From assembly GCF_037975245.1 (NCBI RefSeq), contig NC_092564.1, positions 2,441,984-2,505,983 of the forward strand: a DNA stretch of 64,000 nucleotides. Reading direction: 5' to 3'. The stretch is from Apostichopus japonicus. Taxonomy: Eukaryota > Echinodermata > Holothuroidea > Aspidochirotida > Stichopodidae. Shown one piece after another: positions 26,601 through 36,538 of this stretch. How positions within the stretch are numbered: position 1 is the first letter of the stretch; every line of letters begins with the position of its first letter. The notes under the pieces are model-generated. The model had not been told where the DNA came from. It worked only from the letters and a program-made list of their open reading frames with translations, and ran no database searches. The translations under genes were made by a program, and so were the position numbers.

Positions 26601-29600
26601 GTGTCGACTTCTCTCTCTCTATTGAGTCTCTCCTAATACATTACAACATTCATATGAATATCTTATTCTGATATTAATTTGGTCAGTAGAATATTAAATG
26701 AGTGCATTCAGTCAAGTAAAAACTGAGTGACACATGAATATTTATAAGTGGAAAATTTGCTCCTCATATATTTTTGACCCGTGATTATTTTATCCTGCTG
26801 TTGAAAGGATGTTACTGTAGTCTCCTACCGTGATGAAGGAGTGCTAAATAATTATTATTCTTCTACACTAGTACAAGATGAATATGCAGATCTTTCTCCT
26901 AATATTTAGAACATTTCATCTAGCAACAAAAAGATATTTATTTATCTGTTTCAATACATAGTCTAGTCTAAGTTAGTTAAATGGCTAGTAGGCATAATTG
27001 CAGGAATGTGAACTAAACTTAGGTTTTAAGCCCTATTCAAAATTTGCAAGATATTTAAACAAAAAGTGTGTCACCAGACTGTTGCATAACTTTTCATGAA
27101 AGTTACATCATGGCATACTACAGCAAGTCATTGATCAAGTCACATGAGCTGTTCATTTATAAGTAGTTACAGATCTAAGAGTAAGGTTATATCTTGCTCG
27201 GTACTATGAAAACACCAGAAATAAACTCGAATTTTTATTCCAAAATACTTTGTTGTATGTTTTTGGAGACGATTCTTTGAACTGATGTGATTGATGGTGC
27301 GATTAACTCAAAACACAAAGTGATTAGATCTGCATAAACTGGATGTTTGTGACTGAATGATGATTTGTGGGGGTTAGCAGTACATAGAGACTGCAGGGAC
27401 AACTACCTATGGGAATAAGACCGGACGAACAAACAGACAGCGTGATTACATAAACGTCTCTGAAAAACACTGATCGTTGCCAGAGCAACAGCAAATCATG
27501 CTCGAGGGTTTCTAGAGAAGACATACAATGGATGATATGACATCAGTGCCATGTTTTCTTTGGAACATAATAATGATTACCTGTTGTTTACAATACTGCT
27601 GATATTCTTCATTTATTGCTAGGAACTACAATGGCTGAAATGACATCAGGGCCATGTGACATAATAATGACATTTATTGTGCGACATGTGACATAATAAT
27701 GTGACATAACATGTGACATAATGATTACCTTGATTCCAAGTTGTTTACAATACTGTTGATATTCTTCTTTCGCAGCGACAGCTGCATCAGCGTAGTATTT
27801 GTCCTTTTTCTCACATTCCTAACGAAAAGGGAGGATAATAAATATGGTGAAAGCAAAACAAACATGTTGACCTGTCGGAGGAAACTAGTTTCTTGTGCAT
27901 TATGGGAAAGAAAAGAAGGTTGGAGGAAAAACGGAATGGTAAGGTAAATTACTCATCAAACTATGTAATTCTGCACTTTTGTAATTTTGAAACATGCAGT
28001 ATTTAAATGCCAAAGGGATCATCCAATTCAATAAACGAATTCTTGCATTAAAGGGACGGTGGTTGAAAATTTGTGGTGATATACAAGAAAAACATGTGAA
28101 CAAAAAGAAAAAGGAAAAGAGCAAATTTTCTCAATCAGTAGGTAGAACCACATCCTACTAGAAGTTATTATCCTAAAAATAAAGTTTTTAAAATTTCAGG
28201 AAATTTTGTTTAGCACAAAAATAGGAAACAACAGCTTGAGCATTATCATCATCGTGCATTTAAGCTATTAAAAACATTATACTTTTACTTTGTAGTGTAC
28301 AAATAATTCATCTGCAAATGAAAGGGATACTTACACATAACAACAAAGATATTCCTTACTGAATGTGAATTTTTTTACAGTACATGGACAGTTTAGCTGT
28401 ACTACAATTGTAACATATTTCAAGGAGATTTGTAATTTGACAGGAATAGTATAAAAGGAAGAATTTGAAGTCCATAACTCAGCCATGATCACCTGCACAG
28501 CTTACCAACTAAAAGCTATTTTCTGGATTAGGCCTTAATATCTGTTACAACTAAAGATATTCAAAAGGGGCTTTCAACCAGCAATTTGGTATATTGCTGT
28601 CATCTCTGCAAGTGTTACTCTCTGAAGTCTTCTTGTAAATTATTGATTTTGACCTTAAGAAAAAAAACCTATTTTTCTTCTTCTTATGTAGGGATGCACC
28701 AGATATCCGGTCCGGCCGGACTCTCCGGTGAGCAATTATCCGGTTCTGGTTCCGGCCGGATATTTTTCAAAATCTGGCCGGATCTTTTTCCAAATCTGGC
28801 CTGAATTATTCCTTAAAAAGGTGTTGGTATTAACTTAAATTAATGTAAACTATTTCCAAAAATTAATAAAAACATTCAAAGTAAGGAAAAATTAGGTTTA
28901 ACATGTTTAATTTAATTTTCTCAATGGTCTGACCCACTGTTTCTAAAGATCCAATTAAATAATCTTTTTATTCAGTATAAAGTATGAAATTTGTGAAATG
29001 TAGCTTCCCGTTTTAAAACAAACTTTATAGGTAGTATGCAGTATTTTTCCAGCAAACAAATTTACATACTGTATCAAGTTTGTCAACAATTACTGTATAT
29101 TGTAGTTATTTTATTAAAAAATGTAGATTACACCACTTCAAGTTATATTTAATCTCATAAATGGGGTCTTAATTTCACCTTCTTTATAATATGCATATAC
29201 CTCACCTAAGAGTTGCTCCTTGTTTCATACTTCTACTTCTTATTAATGATTTTCTTTTGTGTAATGAAAATATCCTGTTCCTGCCGGATTTTATCCGGCC
29301 GGATTTCATGTACTATCCGGCAAAATCCAGTTCCGGCCTGATCCAAAAAGTTGGATCCGGTGCATCCCTATTCTTATGTTGATGTTACAAATGGCTGAAT
29401 GGTATTGTCAGCATCAATAAAGCCCTTCATAAATTTAGATGTTACTTTTAGTTTATACTTACAGTTTGAGTTGACTGGCACCTTGCTATTTGTTTTCTAA
29501 TCCAGGGGACTTCGTAAGCGACGTTTCTGATAAGGGTGTCCGATACCTCGGCGAGGTAAATACTATCCTTTTCATACAGAGACACAATTTCCTGCCAGTC

Positions 29601-32600
29601 CTGTTTTGTAAAGTGCAAATGATAAAATATGTTTATTGATTTCTAGAAACCAAAAAGACAAGAACATCCTTAAATCATACTTTCCTCAATGTTATTTTAA
29701 TAACACCTCTGAAACAAACAAACAAACAAAATTCTGTGTTTTTTCTATTTTCTATCTTTTTTTCTTGCACCTTACAATCATAAATCAGCTAACAACAGAA
29801 ATGATTTATGGCAACCATTCTTGGTAAATCTGTGGATGAAATGTTGGCCAAAAAAAAGGCAATTTTAATGAACATGTAAAAACGTTTTAGGTTTCTTGTT
29901 TGAAATGCACACTCGCTCAAGTGAGTTAGTGGCCACTAGTAGTATAGTGTCATTAAGCATACTACAACATTAGCCAGAATACACCATTACGAAGAGCCGC
30001 ATGATCATAATAATAATAATATTATAATACTTTAAGTTGTAACAACTCAGACATACTCTTCAGAAGGCTTACTTTCTTAGTAACCAATGCACTACAAAAG
30101 TGGCAAGTAAAAGGGCCCTGAAGTTTGTCAAAGAAAGAAGTTACAGTACCCTGACAAATGTTAGTGGATATTCGTACTGACTTTAATACTGTGTCAATCC
30201 CTTAATAACATCCTCACTGATGTATAAAAATTCCCATAAAATTATATAAAGCTATGATTAATGTTAATATATTTAAGACTAATTCACCATCCACTTTAGT
30301 CATGTATTTGTAGAACACATTGGATTCAATAAAAGTTTCGTTACTGGTAGACCCAAGTACAAATAACAGTCTGGCTTATTATACAAAACTTCTTTTTTAA
30401 ACTGAGACCAAATTTTCCTTCTTTTTTTTTATTCTCAGAATAACAATAAACAGTTCTGAATTGTGGAGAGTCTTCTGGCACTGCTGACCAGAACTCACCT
30501 TCATCCTCTGCGATGAATAATATCCAAAGATGTTCTTGCTTCCAGATTCTGAAACCTTCAGAAGCTCTAAGATTCTAAGGCAGTGAAAGTAGTTGATGTC
30601 TAGAAGGGAAAAAAAAGAAGAAACACACTTAATATGATGTTTTTCAGTACTGGTTCATTCCAAAAAGTTATATATCAAAACAAAACAAAAATCACTGTAT
30701 TGGTTTCAAACCTGTAAATAGTGAACATGTCACGAACCATAGATGCTATTTTATTATTCCTCTACTACTGTTATGTAACTCTGCTTGATAAAAAATTGCT
30801 TATCAATGCATCTATCTTAAAAAGAGAATCTTTTCAACTTTGAACTGTTTAAAAATATTCTGCTAACAGTACTGATGAACACTCAATCATCTAACTTAAT
30901 TTTTAAACAGGAGGTCTCTGCAAATTCAGGTTAACTTCTTGGCTAGATGCAAATGGATTTCCATTGTGTTAGTAGAACAAATTAAGCATCTTTCTGCCAG
31001 TACAGTAGGTACTAAGATCATACACACAATCACACATGGTAAGTTGGTTAACAATCCTTATGTCATAGAATCAGCAGGATTTCCATACCTTACGTACCTG
31101 TTAGCCCCAAATAATTATATTATATATTATTACCAGCAAGTATCATTGTGCTGCTATCACAAAGACTGTGCAATAATGGCTGTGTGTTGTAAATCAGTAA
31201 AAATTCCACTAAGAACTTGCCTTTTAGCCAGTGGAGTTTTTAATCATTTGATCATGTGGTCAGTTTTGGTTGTTCGTGGTAACAAATTCTATACTAGTAT
31301 CGATAATAGCTAGATACTTAGAAGAAGAAAAACAATGTCACGGCAGCATCTAGTACTGCTACACTGATGACAAGATACAGTATTGAACACTCATTACAAA
31401 ACAAGAATGGGGAGCCAGTCCCTGCAGATGAAGAGCACAGTCGGGGTGGATGGCACATTATTGTTGATTTCATGCAAACAATTAATACTCTGTTTGATTA
31501 AAGGGTGTGAAGACTCGCACACAAAGAAACGTCTCATGCCGGTGATCTGACCTTATTTCGAATGAGGTGTAACAGAAGTGTTAGACACCACCATCGATCC
31601 CAGAAAATACACACACAGCTTGCTACCGTTGGTAATTAGACACTAGTGTACAGTCAATACATACAGCTACGGTCAATACCCACAACACAGTGTACATAGC
31701 AGCCTGGACATCTCAGGTCTAGATAAAAGATAACAAGGTATCATGTTTCATTACTGTCTGCATTTTGTAACAAGCAACGGAAAGTTAACTTTTTCAGAGT
31801 GCGGCAAGCGATTTGGGGCGAGTCTTCAATGCCTTTAATTCTACAAGAGAAATGTCCGGAAGAAGCAGCTTACAAGTTCCAGCTAAGAGTGTTTTGATTT
31901 CCTCCACCTCTGGCATGTCTTGAATGGCATGGTTTATCTTCTTCTGTATGGATGTTGAGTCAACTTGCCATTTGTGTTTGACATGTCTCCTGTCGATCAG
32001 CCAATCTAGCAATTGAAAACAACCAATGAAATGATCTGATCTAATCTAAAAGTAAGTTTGGAAATGATTATAACTGGAAGTGCGTTGTCTGGTATCAAAA
32101 CGAAAACAATAGGATACATAAAGTGGTTCATTTTTAACTAAACAAATATGCTTAATGTCAAAGTGATATTAAAACTTAATTGAAATGATGTTATAATTAT
32201 TCTTTCCCATAAGGTTTGGTTGTTAAGCAAAAAAATGTAGCAAAACAATAAATGCCAACATTACACAGTACTGTAGAAGATGCTGCATGTCTAGTTTTAG
32301 TGAATAGAACACCAACTTTGGGATGATACCAATATATCTTTTTACATATTTGCGACTTTTATTTACAATGCAATTTGAATTGGATGTAAACAAATAGATG
32401 TCTGTCGAACAATCCCCAAAGCTGACCATTACAAATTTGTCCTGTAATCCATTGTATACTCTTCTGTAATATCTCTTTTGAAAGAGTATGCACGAACAAA
32501 AGAAAAAAAATATGCTAAAGATAGTCAAACATATGTTTATCAACGTTGTGCTAAGCAGAAAACAGAAGTGTTTTAAAGTTAGTTTAAATATATTGATTCC

Positions 32601-33229
32601 TTCATATTACACATGGCAAATAAGCAACGACTATTGATTTTATGTAGCACTCAATGTACAATTTACTTTTTGCAATGTAATTTTGAAAGTTATGATTGCT
32701 ATCTCTTTCTTTTTAAGCACTAAACATATTACAGGGTGTCAGTACTATCCCCAAATTGTATGCTACAAAGTACAAAGTACTGTGACAAGAAATATCACTC
32801 ACGATGCCAAAAATGCATTGTAATCTGCAAGGCATTTTCCCTCAGTGTTGATGTCTTATTTTCAAAATGAACAATTCTGAACATTCTGAAATTTCAGAAA
32901 CTAAGTTGGAAGTTCATAACTTCCGGTAAAGACTTGAATTGAAAATTTTAATTTGCAAGAAGTCAAAAAGGATTTTTTCTTGAAATGTATGTAAATAAAA
33001 GTCATCAATATTGGCCCCAAATTTAAGCATGCAAAAACTTGCTAATGGTTTTCAAAGATAACCTTTTGTAAAATACAATATCTCATTGAGGCAAATGTAT
33101 TTTTGGTGGCAGTTCAAAACAACTTGAAGTTTGATATCACAGAAGGATCATAATTCTGTATCAAAAGCACTTACCAAGCAGTTTATTTGATGTGATATCA
33201 ATTGGTAAATTATCAGTTCCGTCTGACAT
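17696..33229 (-). CDS. CDK5RAP3: CDK5RAP3 / C53 (LZAP) orthologue, UFMylation and ER-phagy adaptor (12 exons, complete)
   Basis: Exons in order: 33229-33175, 32005-31874, 30599-30499, 29600-29463, 27818-27729, 26161-26025, 24441-24288, 23048-22944, 22139-21993, 20762-20557, 19434-19263 and 17767-17696. They join to 502 residues (human about 506). Landmarks: PIDI.. KLLDWLIDRRH near the start, AIQDMPEVEEI, YINYFHCLRILELLK, NIFGYYSSQRMKDWQEI, and the C-terminal RPVNLMG. The middle (about 250-320) is acidic and low in complexity, with IDWG 270-273, IDFN 282-285, IDFS 299-302 and IDWN 312-315. Known: it forms the UFL1-DDRGK1-CDK5RAP3 UFM1 ligase complex at the ER and binds ATG8/UFM1 through IDWG-type shuffled motifs. 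All introns are GT/AG; the exon 9 donor (GTTAGG) is weak. Introns carry several transposons and tandem arrays. Confidence 0.96.
18801..18849. repeat. Short tandem duplication
   Basis: TGCCTCTAGAGGCAGCTATG occurs at 18801 and 18828. It lies in the last intron of CDK5RAP3. The CCTCTAGAGG core is palindromic. Confidence 0.7.
21145..21740. repeat. 36-bp minisatellite, about 16 copies
   Basis: The unit resembles GTTTGGTTTAATGGGTGCAT followed by TTATACCCCACAATGT. It sits in the CDK5RAP3 intron between exons 9 and 10. Because 36 is a multiple of three, repetitive open frames appear on both strands (NGCIYTPQ-type and INAPIKPN-type repeats); they are by-products of the array. Divergence rises towards the right. 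Confidence 0.9.
24861..25505. repeat. About 60-bp minisatellite with hairpin in each unit, about 11 copies
   Basis: Units carry TCTCAATAT, then a short spacer (CTTGTTATAC), then ATATTGAGA, a 9-bp inverted repeat, followed by GATAAAGTGCATACCAGTAT. The array lies in the CDK5RAP3 intron between exons 6 and 7. Transcribed RNA would contain a row of small AU-rich hairpins. Confidence 0.88.
25589..25903. repeat. 105-bp tandem repeat, three copies
   Basis: CCTGCAGCAGCTGCAGGGTC starts at 25589, 25694 and 25799. The period is a multiple of three, so a 133-codon frame (25546-25947) passes through it and looks like a 35-residue repeat protein. It has no family resemblance and lies antisense in a CDK5RAP3 intron about 120 bp from exon 6. 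Confidence 0.92.
27575..27611 (-). pseudogene. Relic duplicate of the 3' part of CDK5RAP3 exon 5
   Basis: GTTGTTTACAATACTG at about 27583 matches the end of exon 5 (27729-27775), including the codons for EEYQQYCKQ and an intact GTAATC donor. Flanking TGACATCAG..CCATG..ACATAATAATGA sequence is also repeated, so about 110-150 bp were duplicated in tandem. The upstream part of the exon is missing and a plausible acceptor would bring in a stop, so it is not a working alternative exon. Confidence 0.7.
28689..29370. mobile_element. hAT-type MITE, 682 bp, with exact 8-bp target duplication
   Basis: It begins TAGGGATGCACC and ends GGTGCATCCCTA, a perfect 12-bp inverted repeat. TTCTTATG flanks it on both sides (28681-28688 and 29371-29378). 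Subterminal regions are packed with CCGGCCGGA palindromes; the middle is AT-rich and non-coding. The 8-bp duplication and this terminus are typical of hAT elements. It sits in the CDK5RAP3 intron between exons 4 and 5, 93 bp from exon 4. Confidence 0.92.
31498..31838. mobile_element. TTAA-flanked MITE, family 1, copy 1
   Basis: Both ends are TTAA followed by inverted termini: TTAAAGGGTGTGAAGACTCG on the left, and on the right the complement of TTAAAGGCATTGAAGACTCG (17 of 20 identical). The 341-bp element is about 80-90% identical by eye to 44333-44704. TTAA ends suggest a piggyBac-like mobiliser. It lies in CDK5RAP3 intron 2, ending only 35 bp from the exon 2 donor. Confidence 0.85.
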
Positions 33230-35211
33230 GATGTCTGAAATCTCTGCAACACTGTATCATGAGAGGGTTCTGAAAAATGTGAATGGTGTGGAGTAGATAT
33301 CATACAGATGAATTTACATATTGATAAATTAGTAACGATACGCCATCCTCTTCAGCTTGCTTCTATAAGGAAAGATCTGCTTTATTGGCTCCAATTACAG
33401 CACGCTATAGCTAAGAAAGTTTGTGATTACGTTATCGACCTGCCACGGTCGTAAATTGACCTCAGGCTCTACAATTAGCATGCATACATGTAGCTTCTTA
33501 ACGCCATTAGGCTCTGTGTGTTAACCAGTGTGTGGAATTATGTCCATGTCTACAGTGTAGTTCATCATACATCGTTCACACAAAGACCCTCATACAAGAA
33601 AAAATATGTGGCAGGCATTGCAGACTAATTGGTTAAGAGGTCATTTTACGACCAAGGCAGGTTGATATGTATCTCAAGTCTAGAAACTTTTTCATGATAG
33701 CGTGCTGTAGTTGGGGTCTATACAGCAGACCATTAAATGGTGAGAAAATGGTCGTCTATGGTCAATTTAGTGAAATGATATGTTTCCTATTTGGTTTTTT
33801 AGAACTCCTTTGTTTCAAAACAAAAAGCAATTTTAGTGAAATACATTATCCGCCACCTAGACAACATAACACAGTTGACCGTTGGGCCTAGGCCTACACA
33901 CGAATGTGACAGTATCAGTTGCACGAATACATCACTTTCGATCATACGGGAGTTTTAGTTCTAATCGATAGTCTACGTTTTAATTATAGAGTCAGATCTA
34001 ACTAAACGTTAACAAAACTTGAAAAACACTTTTGTGTGGACTTTTTCTGAAATTTGAATCTTTAAGCCAAATTTACTCACCAGAAAATGACTGTTTTGCG
34101 TTTGTTTGCAGGGCATATGTTTCATTAAATTGGAGGCTGATGTGCACGAAATAACAATGTTGCGCAATATTAAAGTATGGAACGCCAAAGTGAGATGAAG
34201 TTGTTGCAAAAGTACTGTCGTCAAATCTATATACACGATGTTTATCGTCGTGGTTATATCTACTCCTTCACGTATATTCTTGAATTAAAACGTCACTGTT
34301 GTAAACCCAAGAAAATCACAAACACTACATTTATATTAAGGCCGCGATATTTGATTTTCTGCAGTAGGCATATAGCCTACCCTTAGACTTTCATTGTATC
34401 CAGTCATATGTGAGTGTTTGGTGTGACCTTCATTCAGGTAAACTTGATGTAGTCAGATGGCTCTTATACGCTTGTGACAGTTTCCCGTATGATTTATAGG
34501 CTAGGCAGTATGGGTTTCAGTGAATTACAGGAAATTCAAGTTATATGGCGGGGAGTGGGGGGGGGGGGTTGGGGAGGAGATGCATCAAAAGATTTGTTTC
34601 TTCTTTGTTTGGGAAACCCAGGAGCACTTATACCCATCAGACCGGGAAGGAGTGGAGTGCGTTATTTATAATCAATTGTTATTTTAGATATACTCTATCG
34701 AGAAAAATGATTAATAATTGACTTTTCTGTTCAAATTTGTAAAGTAAGTTGATATCGATTTCAAAAGACCGTAAAAGTGAATAAAGCGAAAATAAATATA
34801 TTGAGATTTGAAGATAAAGATGTATATAGGTGGAGTTTTCTTTTGATGATTACCTCTTTTATTTCTACCCGAATGAGACAATGCTTTGCGAGAGGGACAT
34901 ATTGTTTCATATGCTTTGCGAAAATTACAGACTGCACAAAAGTGCCTTTTGTGTTTCATATTTTGTTCATAGGAAAACCCCTCCCCGTAGTCAACTCTGT
35001 ACTTTTTCGTATAATTTTCAGTAATAAATGCGTGGGCTTTACCTTGCCATTTTCATCACCTTTAGCCTGCCACGGTATAGCATATACATATGCGGTCTAT
35101 GTATAGCCTACTATGCAATTGACAGATAGCCTACGATAGAAATATTTATCTTGAGCTGATGTGGTACAAAAGTTAAAGTCCAAATGATCGATACTTTTGT
35201 TTTTATTGTAG
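33230..35211. other. Intergenic, includes the CDK5RAP3 5' flank
   Basis: Contains the presumed CDK5RAP3 promoter just right of 33229 (no TATA box noticed there) and a poly(G) run at about 34558. The open frames are short and unrecognised. At about 33614 a stretch (CTAATTGGTTAAGAGGTC) is faintly SINE-head-like. Confidence 0.5.
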
Positions 35212-35449
35212 TGTAACCGAACTTGCGTAGTGTTTAAGCTTTGAGGGTTATTCTTTAAGCTGTATAGACTGTTTAAGTGATGTAATGATTCTATGTCGGG
35301 AAATCCCCGTTAAGTTGTTTACTATGACGTAAGTAATCGTGCACCTGGCCTCTCGGTCTCCGGAAGTCTGGTGACTGCAACACTAAGGCGGTGCTCTTTG
35401 AAGTAGTAACTTTCTCACGCGCGTAAACTTAAGCCATTGTTCAGGCTAG

Positions 35450-35457
35450 TATAAAAG
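35450..35457 (+). promoter_or_regulatory. TATA box
   Basis: TATAAAAG in a GC-richer context. Initiation would be near 35480. It belongs to the putative LTR and could also drive the esterase gene downstream. Confidence 0.6.
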
Positions 35458-35984
35458 GAGCTGTTGGTACGTGCAGCGAGGGACTCTTTGCCAAAATATC
35501 ACAAGACGTCTACGTACGGTACGTTATCATATCATTTACTATTATCCAAGTTGGTAGGTTTCTAATACCACGGCACCGTGTATAACTGTTCTTAGATATT
35601 GTAAGCGCTCAGAATATTATTGGATACATTTGTGAGTTGTATAAATTGTTAGCAAACTGCACTATTGCACTGAGGGAGATTACGCCCAATTATTTAGGAG
35701 TAACGTTATTGACCGATTGTTATCATTTTACGTTATTCAGTAGCGCTCTGAACTACGTGACAATGTGTGTACTTTAGTAGAGATCAGTATTCTGCCGTGA
35801 TTGTATATTTTCAGTTAGTCCGTAAGTAGGAATATAAGTGAATAGCCTAGGTCAGATATTTGCCATATACGTTACTGCCATTTAGTCAATCGATTGGTTC
35901 TTAGTATATTTGTATCTGTTAACGGTATTGCAGACACCGTTTAGTTAACCCTATAGCTTTGAATCTGTTTACATATTTAGAGCC

Positions 35985-36235
35985 TGCGTTTGGCGTTCCG
36001 TTTATCGCCGTGTTATACGTTGCGTTATACGCTGCGTGTGGCGCCGCGTTGGACGTTGCGTTGGACGTTGCGTTGGGCGCCGCGTTTTACGTTGCGTTCC
36101 GCGCTGCGTTGGACGCCGCGTTGTACGTTGCGTTATACGCTGCGTGTGGCGCCGCGTTGGACGCTGCGTTGGGCGTTGCGTTTAGTGCCGTGTTCTACGC
36201 TGCGTTTAGACGCCGCGTTTAGGAATTGCGTTAAC
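35985..36235. repeat. CpG-rich degenerate hexamer/dodecamer array
   Basis: Repeats of GCGTTGGACGTT, GCGTTATACGCT and GCGTGTGGCGCC type, far richer in G+C and CpG than anything around. Two frames read through it as Ala/Val/Leu-rich or Arg/Trp/Thr-rich peptides, a consequence of the period. It lies inside the putative LTR. Confidence 0.85.
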
Positions 36236-36294
36236 CTTTACGTTATGCGTAATGTAAGGATATTTAATGAACCTAAGTGTAAGTCGGAGGTTTG

Positions 36295-36300
36295 AATAAA
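36295..36300 (+). terminator. Poly(A) signal of the putative LTR
   Basis: AATAAA, 239 bases upstream of the first esterase ATG. If used, it would terminate transcripts started at 35480 before they reach that gene. Confidence 0.45.
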
Positions 36301-36538
36301 CGGTACCACTGTGCCACGGGCACTTTATCATCCTCTTCATTGTCATCTTTTTGTCGAGACTCTCTTCCGCCAACCCCATAATTAAAGACTGCCCCACCAG
36401 ACAGGGAAGTGACGTTACAGTAGTATGCTGTAGATTTGCATAAGATTAAAATATCGCTAATTACCTATATAGTTCACAGTTTTAATCAGGCCATATATAT
36501 TTAGTATCGGTACAGAATACACTTGTATAGGACGTAAA

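Larger units (their letters stand above)
35212..36419 (+). mobile_element. Probable solo LTR of a retrotransposon, 1208 bp
   Basis: The segment begins TGTAAC and ends GTTACA, a perfect 6-bp inverted terminus of TG...CA type. GTAG flanks it on both sides (35208-35211 and 36420-36423), a 4-bp target duplication. Inside, in the right order, are a TATA box (TATAAAAG, 35450) and AATAAA (36295). No gag or pol lies next to it, so it would be a solo LTR left by recombination. U3 would be about 270 bp and R unusually long (about 840 bp), holding a CpG-rich array. Alternative: it is simply the promoter and 5' leader of the esterase gene that starts at 36539. Confidence 0.6.

Noticed and set aside
30939-31313. 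124-codon open frame on the plus strand
   Set aside because: Lies in CDK5RAP3 intron 2, AT-rich, no recognisable domain, no splice partners; probably chance.
32223-32543. 106-codon hydrophobic open frame on the minus strand
   Set aside because: Phe/Tyr-rich composition is what AT-rich DNA gives; located upstream of the intron 2 insertion with no homology.
33605-33680. SINE head
   Set aside because: An A-box-like stretch is present but the B box is poor and no SINE tail follows.
35959-36295. Ala/Val- and Arg/Trp-rich repetitive proteins
   Set aside because: Two overlapping frames through the same CpG-rich repeat array; neither resembles a protein.
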